A DNA stretch of 64,000 nucleotides from Streptomyces poriferorum (GTDB lineage: Bacteria; Actinomycetota; Actinomycetes; Streptomycetales; Streptomycetaceae), in contig NZ_JAELVH010000016.1 of assembly GCF_019399235.1 (NCBI RefSeq), positions 1 to 64,000 of the forward strand, given 5' to 3'. This document shows positions 1 through 8,622 of the stretch, piece after piece. The first letter of the stretch is position 1. Every line of letters starts with the position of its first letter. The notes beneath the pieces were generated by a model. That model had not been told where the DNA came from. It saw only the letters and a program-made list of their open reading frames with translations, and did not search any database. A program made the translations under genes and the position numbers.

Positions 1-510
1 CACGAGTTAAATCTCAGTAGAACCGACTATAAGGTCGTCTCCTATGTGAGTTCGGCTCGTCAAGTCAGTCGTGGGGTGAACATGGATTGCTCCAGACGAC
101 TGTGGGAGACCGTAAAGCCGGTGATCCCGCCGTCGATGGCGCTGCCACCGCAGACCCAACCACTGCTACGCCCCCGCCCGCGACTGCCTGGCCTCCCCCG
201 GTCTCGCAGCCCTTCACTGGCCCGGAAGTGCGCGGAATACGCCCCATGTATGCGGCGGTCGATTGTTCCAGGAAATTGCCCGGCGGTCAGGGACTCATCG
301 ACCCGACGGCCTCATCCCTTATCGGCACCGTCTGAACTCCCACCAACCGGCCGCTGGTGGTGGCGGTGCCCGCCGCCAACGGCGAGACCAAAGCCGACAT
401 TTGAGCCACCACCTCCACCGGGCAACTTATGCTCCACTCCGACCTCGCCGGCCGAGCCATGGTAAGAACAGGCGGCTGGAGTGATCTCGGATCTCTGAGC
501 TGACCTGACC
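1..510. other. Gene-poor left edge
   Basis: No convincing gene. Several overlapping proline-rich frames run here on the plus strand. The frame at about 87-335 has the most natural composition, but it has no clear ribosome binding site or recognisable domain. A decayed gene is possible. Confidence 0.3.
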
Positions 511-548
511 TCGTGTTGTCAGGCCCTGGGCAGGGCCTGACAACACGA
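511..548. repeat. Perfect 18-bp inverted repeat
   Basis: Left arm TCGTGTTGTCAGGCCCTG (511-528), a 2-nt spacer, and its exact reverse complement at 531-548. It lies about 110 bp upstream of the secreted repeat protein. It could be a terminator for whatever lies to the left, or an operator. There is no T-run on the plus strand. Confidence 0.75.
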
Positions 549-659
549 CGGCTCGTCGCTGCCTTCCACCAGTTACCTCTCCCACACGGCCCGACTGAAC
601 GACACAGCTACTCCGCTACCTGGCCACCGACGGGCCAGCTGGCTCCGAAAGGGTTCGTC

Positions 660-2360
660 ATGCGTCTCACCAAGCGGCACCGCGCCGCTCTCACCGGGGC
701 ACTCCTCGGCACAGCACTCGGCCTGACTCCGCTGACGACCGCCAACGCCGCCGCAGTCGCCATGACTCTCCACACCTCGGACACCATCGACACGGTCGGT
801 ACCCCTGAGGACATCGACATCACCCTCACCACGCCGCCCTCCGCCGACAGCTTCGTCGAGCTCAATGTAGGTACCGACAACGCGGCCCACCTGACCGTCA
901 CCGATGACACCGGGACCGTCCTGGCCCATGAGCCCGTTTACGCCTCCGACTCCCTGGCCACCTTCCGCTTCGGCAAGGAGGACAGCGACCACGACGGCAT
1001 ACCCGGCGCCACCCTCGAACCCGGTTCGCTGCACGTCCAGGTCACCGCGGACGGATACGTGGGCGATGGACTCAATATCAACGCCTACTACATCGACGGC
1101 GCCACCGGCAGCCGCATACCGATCAATCCCGCGCACGCCAGCATCCACATAAGGAAGCCGAGCGTGATCCCGTACTGGCAGTCGCCGGGCAGGTACACAG
1201 TCGCGGCCGGAACGGAAAGAGCTGCGGAGGTCCGTCTGGACACCCTCATGCAGCTGAGCACCCCGCCGGCTTCTACCTGGCTCCGGCTGCTGTTCACCGC
1301 GCAGCAGATCGCCAAGGCCGGCTACACCCCCGCCCAGTTGGCCCGCGACGTGCACGTCCAGTACTCCAGTGACGGAAACACCTACAGCACCCGCCCCTGG
1401 ACCCTCGGCGCCGACGGCTCCGTGTACCTGGAGATATCCGAGCAGACCTGGCCCGCCGGCACGCTCAAGACCAGCGACTACCTGCGCTTCACAGCATCCT
1501 GGGGCCTGCCCGCCGGACACCTCGCCGGCATCTTCCAGACCCTCGATCCCGACGGAACCCAGCTCAGCAACAGGCCCCAGACCCTCGATTTCACCGCCGA
1601 CCGGGCCGCGTTCTACGGCCGCGACAGCTCCGGAGTGCTCTGGCAGTACCAGGCCAGCACGACCAGCGACCCCGCCCACTACACCCGGCGCGCCCAGGTC
1701 GGCGGCGGCTGGAACACGTACAACACCCTCACCAAGCTCTCCACCCTCAAGGCAGACGGAACCGGTGATCTCGTCGCCCGCGACAAAGCCGGAATCCTCT
1801 GGTTCTACAAAGCCACCGGCGACATCAGCCACCCGTTCGCCGCCCGCAGCAAGGTCGGTGGCGGCTGGAACACCTACACCCAGCTCACCGGCCCCGGCGA
1901 CATCACCGGCGACCACAAGCCGGACCTGATCGCACGCGACCACGACGGCGTCCTCTGGCTCTACCGTGGCACCGACAGCACCACCACCCCCTTCACCGCC
2001 CGCACCCGCATCGGCGGCGGCTGGAACACCTACAACCAGCTCGCAGGCGGAGCGGACCTCACCGGCGACGGCAAAGCGGACCTGCTCGCCCGCGACACCA
2101 CCGGCGTTCTCTGGCTCTACCGCGGCACCTCCAGCATCAAAACCCCCTACACCGCCCGCATCCGCGTCGGCGGCGGCTGGAACACGTACACCCGCCTCGT
2201 CAGCACCGGCGACGCGAACGGCGACGGCATCAACGACCTGCTCGCCACCGACAGCAGCGGCGCCCTGTGGCTCTACTCCGGCACCCGCAACGCCAACTCG
2301 CCCTTCCGGACCCGGACCCACATCGGCGTCGGCTGGACGATCTACAACACACTCACCTGA
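660..2360 (+). CDS. Secreted FG-GAP/VCBS-like repeat protein
   Basis: Predicted exported protein of 566 aa. The ATG at 660 is preferred over an upstream in-frame start because it opens a classic signal peptide: basic MRLTKRHR, hydrophobic core, then TANA/A-type cleavage around residue 29. The middle is unassigned beta-rich sequence. The C-terminal half has five repeats, each with a GGGWNTY-type motif, an aspartate-rich turn such as GDGKADLLARD, and GVLWLYRGT. The motif recurs every 156 bp exactly (about 1698, 1854, 2010, 2166, 2322), so each unit is 52 residues; the last is degenerate (GVGWTIY). FG-GAP/VCBS repeats normally build beta-propellers and the D-x-D-G turns suggest calcium binding. 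Role unknown; surface adhesion or polymer binding is an inference. A hairpin follows the stop. Confidence 0.85.
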   Translation: MRLTKRHRAALTGALLGTALGLTPLTTANAAAVAMTLHTSDTIDTVGTPEDIDITLTTPPSADSFVELNVGTDNAAHLTVTDDTGTVLAHEPVYASDSLATFRFGKEDSDHDGIPGATLEPGSLHVQVTADGYVGDGLNINAYYIDGATGSRIPINPAHASIHIRKPSVIPYWQSPGRYTVAAGTERAAEVRLDTLMQLSTPPASTWLRLLFTAQQIAKAGYTPAQLARDVHVQYSSDGNTYSTRPWTLGADGSVYLEISEQTWPAGTLKTSDYLRFTASWGLPAGHLAGIFQTLDPDGTQLSNRPQTLDFTADRAAFYGRDSSGVLWQYQASTTSDPAHYTRRAQVGGGWNTYNTLTKLSTLKADGTGDLVARDKAGILWFYKATGDISHPFAARSKVGGGWNTYTQLTGPGDITGDHKPDLIARDHDGVLWLYRGTDSTTTPFTARTRIGGGWNTYNQLAGGADLTGDGKADLLARDTTGVLWLYRGTSSIKTPYTARIRVGGGWNTYTRLVSTGDANGDGINDLLATDSSGALWLYSGTRNANSPFRTRTHIGVGWTIYNTLT

Positions 2361-2382
2361 CCTGCTCTCCGCACACCCGAAA

Positions 2383-2410
2383 GGTCGGCGCTTCCCACGA
2401 AGCGCCGACC
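2383..2410 (+). terminator. Hairpin terminator after the repeat protein
   Basis: An 11-bp perfect stem (GGTCGGCGCTT and its complement) with a 6-nt loop, starting 22 nt after the stop. GC-rich and without a U-tract, as is common in actinobacteria. Confidence 0.75.
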
Positions 2411-2568
2411 GCCACCATTCGTCCTGGAGCCACTCCCAGGATGTCGTGCTGGGGTAACTGCAAGGCCCTTCGTCCTTCCGTGGTGATCAAGCCTGCCCAA
2501 CAATCTCCACCTCGGACCTCACCGAGCGCTACTTGCCACTTCGGCGGAGAATGCAGGGCGCAGACCGA

Positions 2569-2598
2569 AGGCTCGACCAGATGGCGCAGGTCGAGCCT
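2569..2598. terminator. Hairpin between convergent genes
   Basis: Arms AGGCTCGACC and GGTCGAGCCT with a 10-nt loop. It sits between the plus-strand repeat protein and the minus-strand cysteine-synthase fragment, so it may terminate either. Nothing else is recognised between 2411 and 2701. Confidence 0.5.
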
Positions 2599-2701
2599 AC
2601 GTGCGCATGAGGATCAGGCTCTCAGTGGCGGCGGGGGGCCCTGCTCACTCTCCCGCGCTATCGCGCACGCGAGGGCGCCCAACGGCCGGTTCTAGGATCG
2701 T

Positions 2702-3340
2702 TCACGCCACCTGGGCGGCGACAACGCCGTCTACGGTTGCCCGGTACTCCCGCGGAGCGCTTCGCCCACCTTCTGGTAGGAGTCGATTCGGTGCTGTGCG
2801 CGGCAGTTGCGTTCCTCCGGGTCTCGCACGAAGAGAGCCTGCCGACCGGGGGCACTGGTCCGGGCAGTAGGCGCCAGGCGTACGGGCAAGGAGCTCGGCA
2901 ACCTTGTCCCGGCGGGCCTGCTGCCAGCCGCCCTCAGGATGCGGCGCGACCACTTGCTCGACGCGCGCACCGTAGGCAAGCAGCAGGCGGACCACCGCCG
3001 GCTCCATGCCGGGGTCGGAGACGATGGTCACCGGATGGCCGTGGGTCAGCCCGACCAGAGCGAGACCCAGGCCGAGCGTGCCGCTGGAGGACTCGATGAC
3101 CGGGGCGCCCGAGGCGAGGTCGCCGCGGCGCCGCGCCTCGCGGACCATGTGCAGACCGGGGTGGTCCTTGATGCCTCCCGGGTTGCCGCCCTCCAGCTTG
3201 GCGTGAAAGCCGAGGCCGTCCGGGGCGAAGGGTTCATCGATCCACAGCACCGGCGTGTTGCCGACCAGTTGGGCGGCACGGCGGGCTGAGAACGGCGCCG
3301 GGGCGAATGCTCCGACGGGGTTGAGCAGGGACAATTCCAT
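2702..3340 (-). pseudogene. Truncated cysteine-synthase-like PLP enzyme
   Basis: The ATG at 3340 is preceded by GGAGGAG at a good distance. The protein begins as a fold-type II PLP enzyme of the cysteine synthase/cystathionine beta-synthase family: LVGNTPVLWIDEP, then KLEGGNPGGIKD with the expected PLP lysine, and the ESSSGTLGLGLALVG substrate/phosphate loop. Similarity stops near residue 160 at GAYCPDQ, where intact enzymes continue for about 130 more residues including the second glycine loop. The remaining about 50 residues are arginine-rich and non-homologous, so a frameshift or deletion has probably inactivated it. Confidence 0.7.
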
Positions 3341-3599
3341 GAAGGCACAGCTCCTCCGCGCCCGGCGCGCACGAAGGCGCCGGGCGTCGGGGCGATCCTG
3401 GTGTGGTGGTGGCGCGGGCACGCGGTGAGGCGTGGGGATCGACTACTGACGCCAGACGCAGAGAAGCGAGAGGGCCACCGCGCTACGTGAAATACGAGGC
3501 CGGTCTAGCATGTTACGGCCCGGCTGGTTCGAGCCGGGCGTGACGGCCAGGGCAGCCGGCGTGAGAGGGAGCGCCTCGAACCCGGGCACCGAAGCCCCA
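3341..3599. other. Non-coding stretch with a small hairpin
   Basis: No gene seen. An 8-bp perfect hairpin (GCCCGGCT at 3518-3525, complement at 3532-3539) lies just downstream of the possible small minus-strand gene at 3600-3944 and could be its terminator. Confidence 0.4.
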
Positions 3600-3944
3600 T
3601 CAGGTCTTGTCACGCGAGGCCGGTCGGCCAGATGTTCTACATGCCCCTGCGGAATGGTCGTGCGCGGGGAGCGGGGCAGCGGATCGATTCAACGGCTGCT
3701 GAACCTCATGACTGCATGCCGTGACCGTGAGATCCAGATGGCTGCCGGCGGGCGTCGAGGCATGCACCGTGCCCGCGAGATGCGCAACGACCAGCACGGC
3801 AAGGCAGATCACGGGCACCAGTCGACCCCACCGCACGGAAGGGGTGAAGAAGCCGACACGGAAACCGATCAGAGAGCCTGAGCCTCCCCCGGCGCGGACC
3901 CCAGCACCAGCACCGTTAACTGCTGCAGCGGGCCACCGCGCCAT
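3600..3944 (-). CDS. Possible small membrane or secreted protein
   Basis: An open frame of 114 codons; shorter versions from internal GTG codons are plausible. It contains one hydrophobic stretch, LVPVICLAVLVVAHLAG, followed by a His/Cys-containing tail (TACSHEV, HDHSAGACRTSG). The layout resembles small actinobacterial proteins with one membrane segment and a histidine-rich tail (DUF6153-like), but I cannot confirm the family. No strong ribosome binding site is visible. Confidence 0.3.
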   Translation of the reverse strand: MARWPAAAVNGAGAGVRAGGGSGSLIGFRVGFFTPSVRWGRLVPVICLAVLVVAHLAGTVHASTPAGSHLDLTVTACSHEVQQPLNRSAAPLPAHDHSAGACRTSGRPASRDKT

Positions 3945-3970
3945 GCAGGAACAAACCCTCCCGGCCGGGG

Positions 3971-4191
3971 TCAGGCGGTCGTGCCCAGACCGTCCATCGC
4001 ATGGCCCGAGTTGGCACCGCAGGCGCGGTAGCCGTAGACCAGCGGTGCAGCCGCGCGGGAGTCGGCCGAGGTGCCGGTGCCGATCAGGAGCAGGTGGTCG
4101 CTGCCTTCCACTGCGCGGTCCAGGTCACAGACCAGCCATTTCCGGAACGGCAGGGAGTCGCGATAGCCCCCCGGTCGAGCTCTGGAAGTCC
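3971..4191 (-). pseudogene. Unidentified 3' gene fragment
   Basis: The minus strand reads open from the response-regulator stop down to a TGA at 3971-3973. The translation has natural composition: YRDSLPFRKWLVCDLDRAV, then DHLLLIGTGTSADSRAAAP, then YGYRACGANSGHAMDG. No start codon or ribosome binding site precedes it. It looks like the C-terminal 65-70 residues of a lost gene. Family not recognised. Confidence 0.35.
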
Positions 4192-4926
4192 CTACCGTGA
4201 CTGTCCCTCGCCCTGTCGCGAGGCGCCTTCGACGCCTGCTCCGGCCGAGACGAGACCTGTCTCGTACGCCATCACCACCGCCTGAACGCGGTCGCGGAGT
4301 TGGAGCTTGGCGAGGATTCGGGACACGTGCGTCTTGACGGTGGTCTCGGAGAGGTGAAGGCGGGCGGCGAGTTCGGTGTTACTCAGGCCCTGGGCGAGCA
4401 GGCGCAGAACTTCGAGTTCGCGTGGGGTCAGTGCGGCCATGCCGGGATGCGGAGCGGACGACCCGGTGGTCGGCGGCTCAGGAGGTTGGCGTGCGTGGCG
4501 TTCGACGAGGCGGCGGGTGATTGCCGGGGCGAGCAGGGCGTCCCCGGTACGGACGAGGCGGATGGCAGCGACGAGGTGTTCGGGTGTGACGTCCTTGAGG
4601 AGGAATCCGCTGGCGCCGGCCGACAGCGCTTCGTAGACGAGGTCGTCGAGGTCGAAGGTGGTCAGCATGATCACGCGGGGCGCTGCGTCATCGTCCGGGA
4701 ACTCGCGCAGGATGCGGCGGGTGGCTTCCAGTCCGTCGAGGTCGGGCATGCGGATGTCCATGAGGACCACGTCGGGGCGGGTGCGGAGCACGGCGTCCAC
4801 GGCTTCGGCCCCGTCGGCCGCCTCGGCGACCACGTCGATCCCGTCGGCCATGAGGATCATGCGGAAGCCGGTGCGGACGAGTGCCTGATCGTCCGCGACC
4901 ACGACACGCAGCGGGTGACTGGTCAC
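4192..4926 (-). CDS. NarL/LuxR-family response regulator
   Basis: Cytoplasmic two-component response regulator, 244 aa. The N-terminal receiver domain (about 6-125) has the acidic pair in VVVADDQ and the phospho-acceptor Asp57 in PDVVLMDIRMPDLDG, followed by the switch region (MLTTFD) and conserved lysine (LLKDVTPEH). A linker leads to a LuxR-type helix-turn-helix (about 175-235: LTPRELEVLRLLAQGLSN, then SETTVKTHVSRILAKL). Its start overlaps the end of the histidine kinase gene by 4 nt, so the two are translationally coupled. The likely target is the divergent ABC exporter starting at 6411. Confidence 0.95.
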   Translation of the reverse strand: MTSHPLRVVVADDQALVRTGFRMILMADGIDVVAEAADGAEAVDAVLRTRPDVVLMDIRMPDLDGLEATRRILREFPDDDAAPRVIMLTTFDLDDLVYEALSAGASGFLLKDVTPEHLVAAIRLVRTGDALLAPAITRRLVERHARQPPEPPTTGSSAPHPGMAALTPRELEVLRLLAQGLSNTELAARLHLSETTVKTHVSRILAKLQLRDRVQAVVMAYETGLVSAGAGVEGASRQGEGQSR

Positions 4927-6218
4927 GACGCCTCCAGGGGGATCAGGGCGCGGACCCGGTAGCCGCCGTCAGGTGTCGGCCCGGTGTCGAGTGTTCCGCC
5001 GTAGACCGCGATTCTCTCCCGCAGACCCATCAGCCCGTGGCCACCACCACCGACCGCGCCGATACCTGGCGTGCCGCCGGTGTCGGTGACATCTATGCGC
5101 AGGGCATCGGGCTCGTAGGCGAGGGTCACGGTCGCACGTGCGCCGCGCGCGTGCTTCGTGGTGTTGGTCAGCGCTTCCTGGACCACGCGGTAGACGGCAA
5201 GGCCGATGCCGGACGAAACCTGGCAGGGAGTGCCTGTCACCGTCAGCTCGACGCTCAGCCCCGACTCGCGTACCCGGCCGACGAGAGCGCCCAGCCGGTC
5301 CAGGTCGGGCTGCGGAGCGAGGACGCCTGCGGCGCCGGTGGGATCGTCATCGGTGTGCATCGTGAGGAGTCCCATGGTGTGCCGAAGTTCCGCCATCGCC
5401 GAGCGGCCGCCCGCCTCCACGGCCAGGAGCGCCTCTCGGGCCATCGCGGGCTCCATGTCCATGACTTTCCGTGCGGCGCCGGCCTGGATGACCATCATGC
5501 TGACGTTGTGGGTGACCACGTCGTGCAGTTCCCGGGCGATACGAGCCCGCTCCCGCTCGGCTGCGCGGCGCAGTTCCTCGGCCTGTTGCTGTTCCAGGGC
5601 GGCCATACGTTCCTGGCGGGCGTCGGCGCGCAGCCGCCACTGGCGCATGCCGTCCGCGACGACGGCGAGCGGCAGCACGATGAGCAGCGGCACGTACTCG
5701 TTCTGGATGGTGGGCACGTCCGGGGTCCTGGCCCCGTTCAGGACGAGCAGGGCCACGGCCACGCTCGCGAGCGTGGGAATCCGGTACGGGCTGTGCATGA
5801 CGGCGGAGTACGTCGCGACCAGGGCCGTGTAGAGGATCATCCGCGCCTCACTGCCCGGCGCTGTGAGTCCCGCGACGATGACGGCCCAGAGCACTGCAAG
5901 TGGGTAGCGGCGGCGAAGAGCCAGGGGCAGCGAGCACAGGAGCATCGGTGCCAGCGCGCCGACGTAGTTGCCGGATCCCTCGACCACGCGCACCGTGCCG
6001 TCGACGATCTTGTACGTGCGGTCCATGCCGACACTCAGGCCGGAGTTGACCGCGGCAACCAGGGCGAACAGGGCAAGGACTGCGTCGAGGATCAGGTCGC
6101 GCCGGGCAGGCCGGGGCAAGGTGCCCGTAGGCCGCATCAGCGCCGCGTACCCGTGTCGCAGGCGGTCCGCCGCCGATTCGTTCGTCACCCGTCGATTGTC
6201 ACAGGCAGCAGCGGCCAC
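4923..6218 (-). CDS. HisKA_3-type sensor histidine kinase
   Basis: Membrane sensor kinase of the NarX/DesK-like class, 431 aa. The GTG at 6218 follows an AGGGA box. Several hydrophobic segments (about 40-65, 88-120, 125-145, 150-165, 175-192) form the membrane part; no large extracellular domain is present. The dimerisation region carries the phospho-accepting His232 in ARIARELHDVVTH. The ATPase domain shows the N-box (LTNTTKHARGA), the G1 box (IDVTDTGG) and GHGLMGLRERI. Such membrane-embedded kinases often detect cell-envelope or drug stress together with an adjacent ABC exporter, which fits here. Confidence 0.95.
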   Translation of the reverse strand: MAAAACDNRRVTNESAADRLRHGYAALMRPTGTLPRPARRDLILDAVLALFALVAAVNSGLSVGMDRTYKIVDGTVRVVEGSGNYVGALAPMLLCSLPLALRRRYPLAVLWAVIVAGLTAPGSEARMILYTALVATYSAVMHSPYRIPTLASVAVALLVLNGARTPDVPTIQNEYVPLLIVLPLAVVADGMRQWRLRADARQERMAALEQQQAEELRRAAERERARIARELHDVVTHNVSMMVIQAGAARKVMDMEPAMAREALLAVEAGGRSAMAELRHTMGLLTMHTDDDPTGAAGVLAPQPDLDRLGALVGRVRESGLSVELTVTGTPCQVSSGIGLAVYRVVQEALTNTTKHARGARATVTLAYEPDALRIDVTDTGGTPGIGAVGGGGHGLMGLRERIAVYGGTLDTGPTPDGGYRVRALIPLEAS

Positions 6219-6274
6219 GGCGTCGTCCCTTCAGCCCGTGGTCACGCGCCCGAGTACTTCGCTCGTCTACATCT

Positions 6275-6305
6275 CATGGAGGACCCCGGGAGGGGGTCCT
6301 CCATG
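6275..6305. promoter_or_regulatory. 13-bp perfect inverted repeat in the divergent region
   Basis: Arms CATGGAGGACCCC and GGGGTCCTCCATG with a 5-nt spacer. It lies between the histidine kinase start (6218, minus) and the ABC ATPase start (6411, plus). Because both genes start away from it, an operator or 5'-leader hairpin is more likely than a terminator. Confidence 0.6.
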
Positions 6306-6410
6306 CGCAGGAGCAGAAGGGGTCCGGGCGCCGGATGCGCCCGCCCGCTGCCCGCTCATAGCGTCCATCAGTGCCGGTCACAGGGACTGGCACCGCCGAG
6401 AGGACGACGC

Positions 6411-7328
6411 GTGACAGCCGCGACTGCCGTACTGAGAGCCCAGGGTCTGGGCAAGAAATACCGACAGCGCTGGGCGCTCTCGGACTGCACCCTCGATGTC
6501 CCCGCCGGCCGCGTCGTCGGCCTGGTCGGCCCCAACGGAGCCGGGAAGTCCACCCTGCTGAACCTCGCCTCCGGCATGCTCGCCCCGACCACGGGCACCA
6601 TCGAGGTCTGCGGCGGCCGCCCGGCCACCGGCCCGGCCCAGCTCGCCAAGGTCGGGTACGTCTCCCAGGACACCCCCACGTACGCCGCCCTGACCGTCGC
6701 CGACCACCTCACGCTCGGAGCCCGCCTCAACCCACGCTGGGACGCCTCCCTGGCCCGCGACCGGATCCGCCGCATCGGCCTCGATCCCTCCCAGCGGGCC
6801 GGACAGCTGTCCGGCGGGCAGCGCGCCCAGCTCGCGCTCACCCTGGGCCTCGCCAAGCGCCCGGAACTCCTCGTCCTGGACGAGCCCGTCGCCGCCCTGG
6901 ATCCGTTGGCCCGCCGCGAGTTCCTGGACGACCTCACGGACGCGATCAGCGGGCAGAAGATGACCGTTCTCCTCTCTTCACACCTCATCTCCGACGTCGA
7001 GCGGGTGTGCGATCACGTCATCGTCCTCGTCGACTCCCGTGTCCAAGTAAGCTTCGCCGCCGCCGAATTGATCGCTGGACACCATCGCCTCACCGGCCCG
7101 GACGGCGCCTCGGCAGACTTGCCCGCCGGGCATCAGGTGATCTCGACATCCCGCGCCCACGGGCGGACCACCCTCGTCGTGCGCGCCGATGCCCCGGCCA
7201 CCGGCTCTGCTTCGTGGACGGTGGAGCCGGTCTCCCTCGAAGACATTGTCCTGGCCTATATCGGTCGCCAGACGGCCGACCGCTCCTCGGACTCCCGTCC
7301 TGCAGCCGGGCTGGGGGCCCACCGATGA
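6411..7328 (+). CDS. ABC transporter ATP-binding protein
   Basis: ATPase subunit of an exporter, 305 aa. The GTG at 6411 is chosen for the GAGAGGA box just upstream; the frame stays open far upstream but that part lies antisense to the histidine kinase. Walker A is GPNGAGKST, the Q-loop is YVSQDTP, the signature LSGGQRAQ, Walker B LLVLDEPVAALDP and the H-loop SSHLISD. The C-terminal 90 residues are the divergent tail usual in two-gene drug or lantibiotic-type exporters. The stop overlaps the permease start (ATGA). Confidence 0.93.
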   Translation: MTAATAVLRAQGLGKKYRQRWALSDCTLDVPAGRVVGLVGPNGAGKSTLLNLASGMLAPTTGTIEVCGGRPATGPAQLAKVGYVSQDTPTYAALTVADHLTLGARLNPRWDASLARDRIRRIGLDPSQRAGQLSGGQRAQLALTLGLAKRPELLVLDEPVAALDPLARREFLDDLTDAISGQKMTVLLSSHLISDVERVCDHVIVLVDSRVQVSFAAAELIAGHHRLTGPDGASADLPAGHQVISTSRAHGRTTLVVRADAPATGSASWTVEPVSLEDIVLAYIGRQTADRSSDSRPAAGLGAHR

Positions 7329-8305
7329 TCTGGCTTGCCTGGCGCCAACTGCGCACGCAGGCGACGGTGGCCATCGCCGCACTGGCAGTCGTCGCCGCCC
7401 TCCTCGCCATGACCGGCCCTCATCTGGCCGACCTTCACTCCACCGCCGGACGCGGCCTCATCCAGCAGCTCTCCCCCACCGACACCACCCTGTACTTCGT
7501 CGGCGGCGTGGCCGTTCTCCTTGTGCCGGCCCTCATCGGCATGTTCTGGGGCGCCCCGCTGGTCGCGAATGAGCTGGAAGCCGGTACCCACCGTCTCGCC
7601 TGGAACCAGGGCGTCACGCGCACCCGGTGGCTGGCCACCAAACTCGCCCTCACCGGCCTGACCGCCATGGTCGCCACCGGGCTGATCAGCATCGCGGTCA
7701 CCTGGTGGAGCAGCCCTGTCGACCAAGCGGTCGCCGCGGGTGGGTCCGACAACACGGACAACTTCGTCCCGCGCATCGCCCCGGCCATCTTCAGCGCCCG
7801 CGGCATCGTCCCGATCGGATACGCCGCCTTCGCCTTCGTCCTGGGCGTCACCTGCGGCATCGTCATCCGCCGCGCGCTCCCGGCCATGGCCGCCACACTC
7901 GCGACGTACACCGCCGCCCTTCTGGCCCTGCCGCTGTGGCTCCGCGAACACCTGGCCCCTCCCAGCACCGCCACCGTCCCGTTCACCCACGACCGCATGG
8001 CGAACTACCTCCTCGACTCCGTCACCCATGTCGACATCGGGAAGCCCGACGTCTGGGTCACCGCCGAGCAGACCCTCGACAGCACTGGACACCCGGCCCA
8101 CGCCATGCCGTCCGCGTACACCAACTGCGACGCCATCAAGTCCTGCATCGATGCCCTCGCGCAGGCCGGCTACCAGCAACGCGTCACCTACCAGCCCGCT
8201 GGCAACTTCTGGACGCTGCAATGGGCGGAGACCGGCATCTTTCTCGGACTCGCCATCGGGCTCGGCGCGCTGTGCGTCTGGTGGACCCGGAGCAGGCTTA
8301 CCTGA
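7325..8305 (+). CDS. ABC transporter permease
   Basis: Integral membrane partner of the preceding ATPase, 326 aa. Hydrophobic segments lie at about 15-35, 58-80, 105-127, 160-180, 190-210 and 300-318, with an extracytoplasmic loop of about 80 residues before the last. It begins MIWLAWRQLRTQ, typical of single-permease ABC-2-like exporters of actinobacteria. Substrate unknown; the neighbouring two-component system suggests an induced detoxification or envelope-stress exporter. Confidence 0.9.
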   Translation: MIWLAWRQLRTQATVAIAALAVVAALLAMTGPHLADLHSTAGRGLIQQLSPTDTTLYFVGGVAVLLVPALIGMFWGAPLVANELEAGTHRLAWNQGVTRTRWLATKLALTGLTAMVATGLISIAVTWWSSPVDQAVAAGGSDNTDNFVPRIAPAIFSARGIVPIGYAAFAFVLGVTCGIVIRRALPAMAATLATYTAALLALPLWLREHLAPPSTATVPFTHDRMANYLLDSVTHVDIGKPDVWVTAEQTLDSTGHPAHAMPSAYTNCDAIKSCIDALAQAGYQQRVTYQPAGNFWTLQWAETGIFLGLAIGLGALCVWWTRSRLT

Positions 8306-8622
8306 CGGGTCGGCCGGGCTATCGGTGGCGGCGGGTCCCCGCCCGCTCACCGCTGGGAGCGACCTCGGTCGCTCTTCACTCGGCCAGCCCGCCGTGTCGC
8401 CGCCTCGGGCCCCTGCAGCAATGGTAAAAGCACAGCAAAACCTGCTCGTCAAGCGCCTGCTCAGGCCGTCGGTCGATCCTTTTCGGACGTTCACGCCGCC
8501 ACCCCGCCAGGAGCCCACGGTGACGCCTCCGCCACCCATATGCTTCTATCCGCCCGTAGGACGAGGGAAGCCGTCACTGTTCCCTCACGACTTTCGTACG
8601 CACAAAGGGAGTGAACGCCTCG
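8306..8622. other. Intergenic region upstream of spo0M
   Basis: No gene, clear hairpin or consensus promoter was identified. It probably contains the promoter for the spo0M-like gene. Confidence 0.4.

Noticed and set aside
573-2321. Very long open frame antisense to the repeat protein
   Set aside because: Val/Gly-rich shadow of a GC-rich gene; the plus strand has a signal peptide and a periodic domain.
4881-6410. Long upstream extension of the ABC ATPase frame
   Set aside because: It is antisense to the histidine kinase, and a ribosome binding site marks the true start at 6411.
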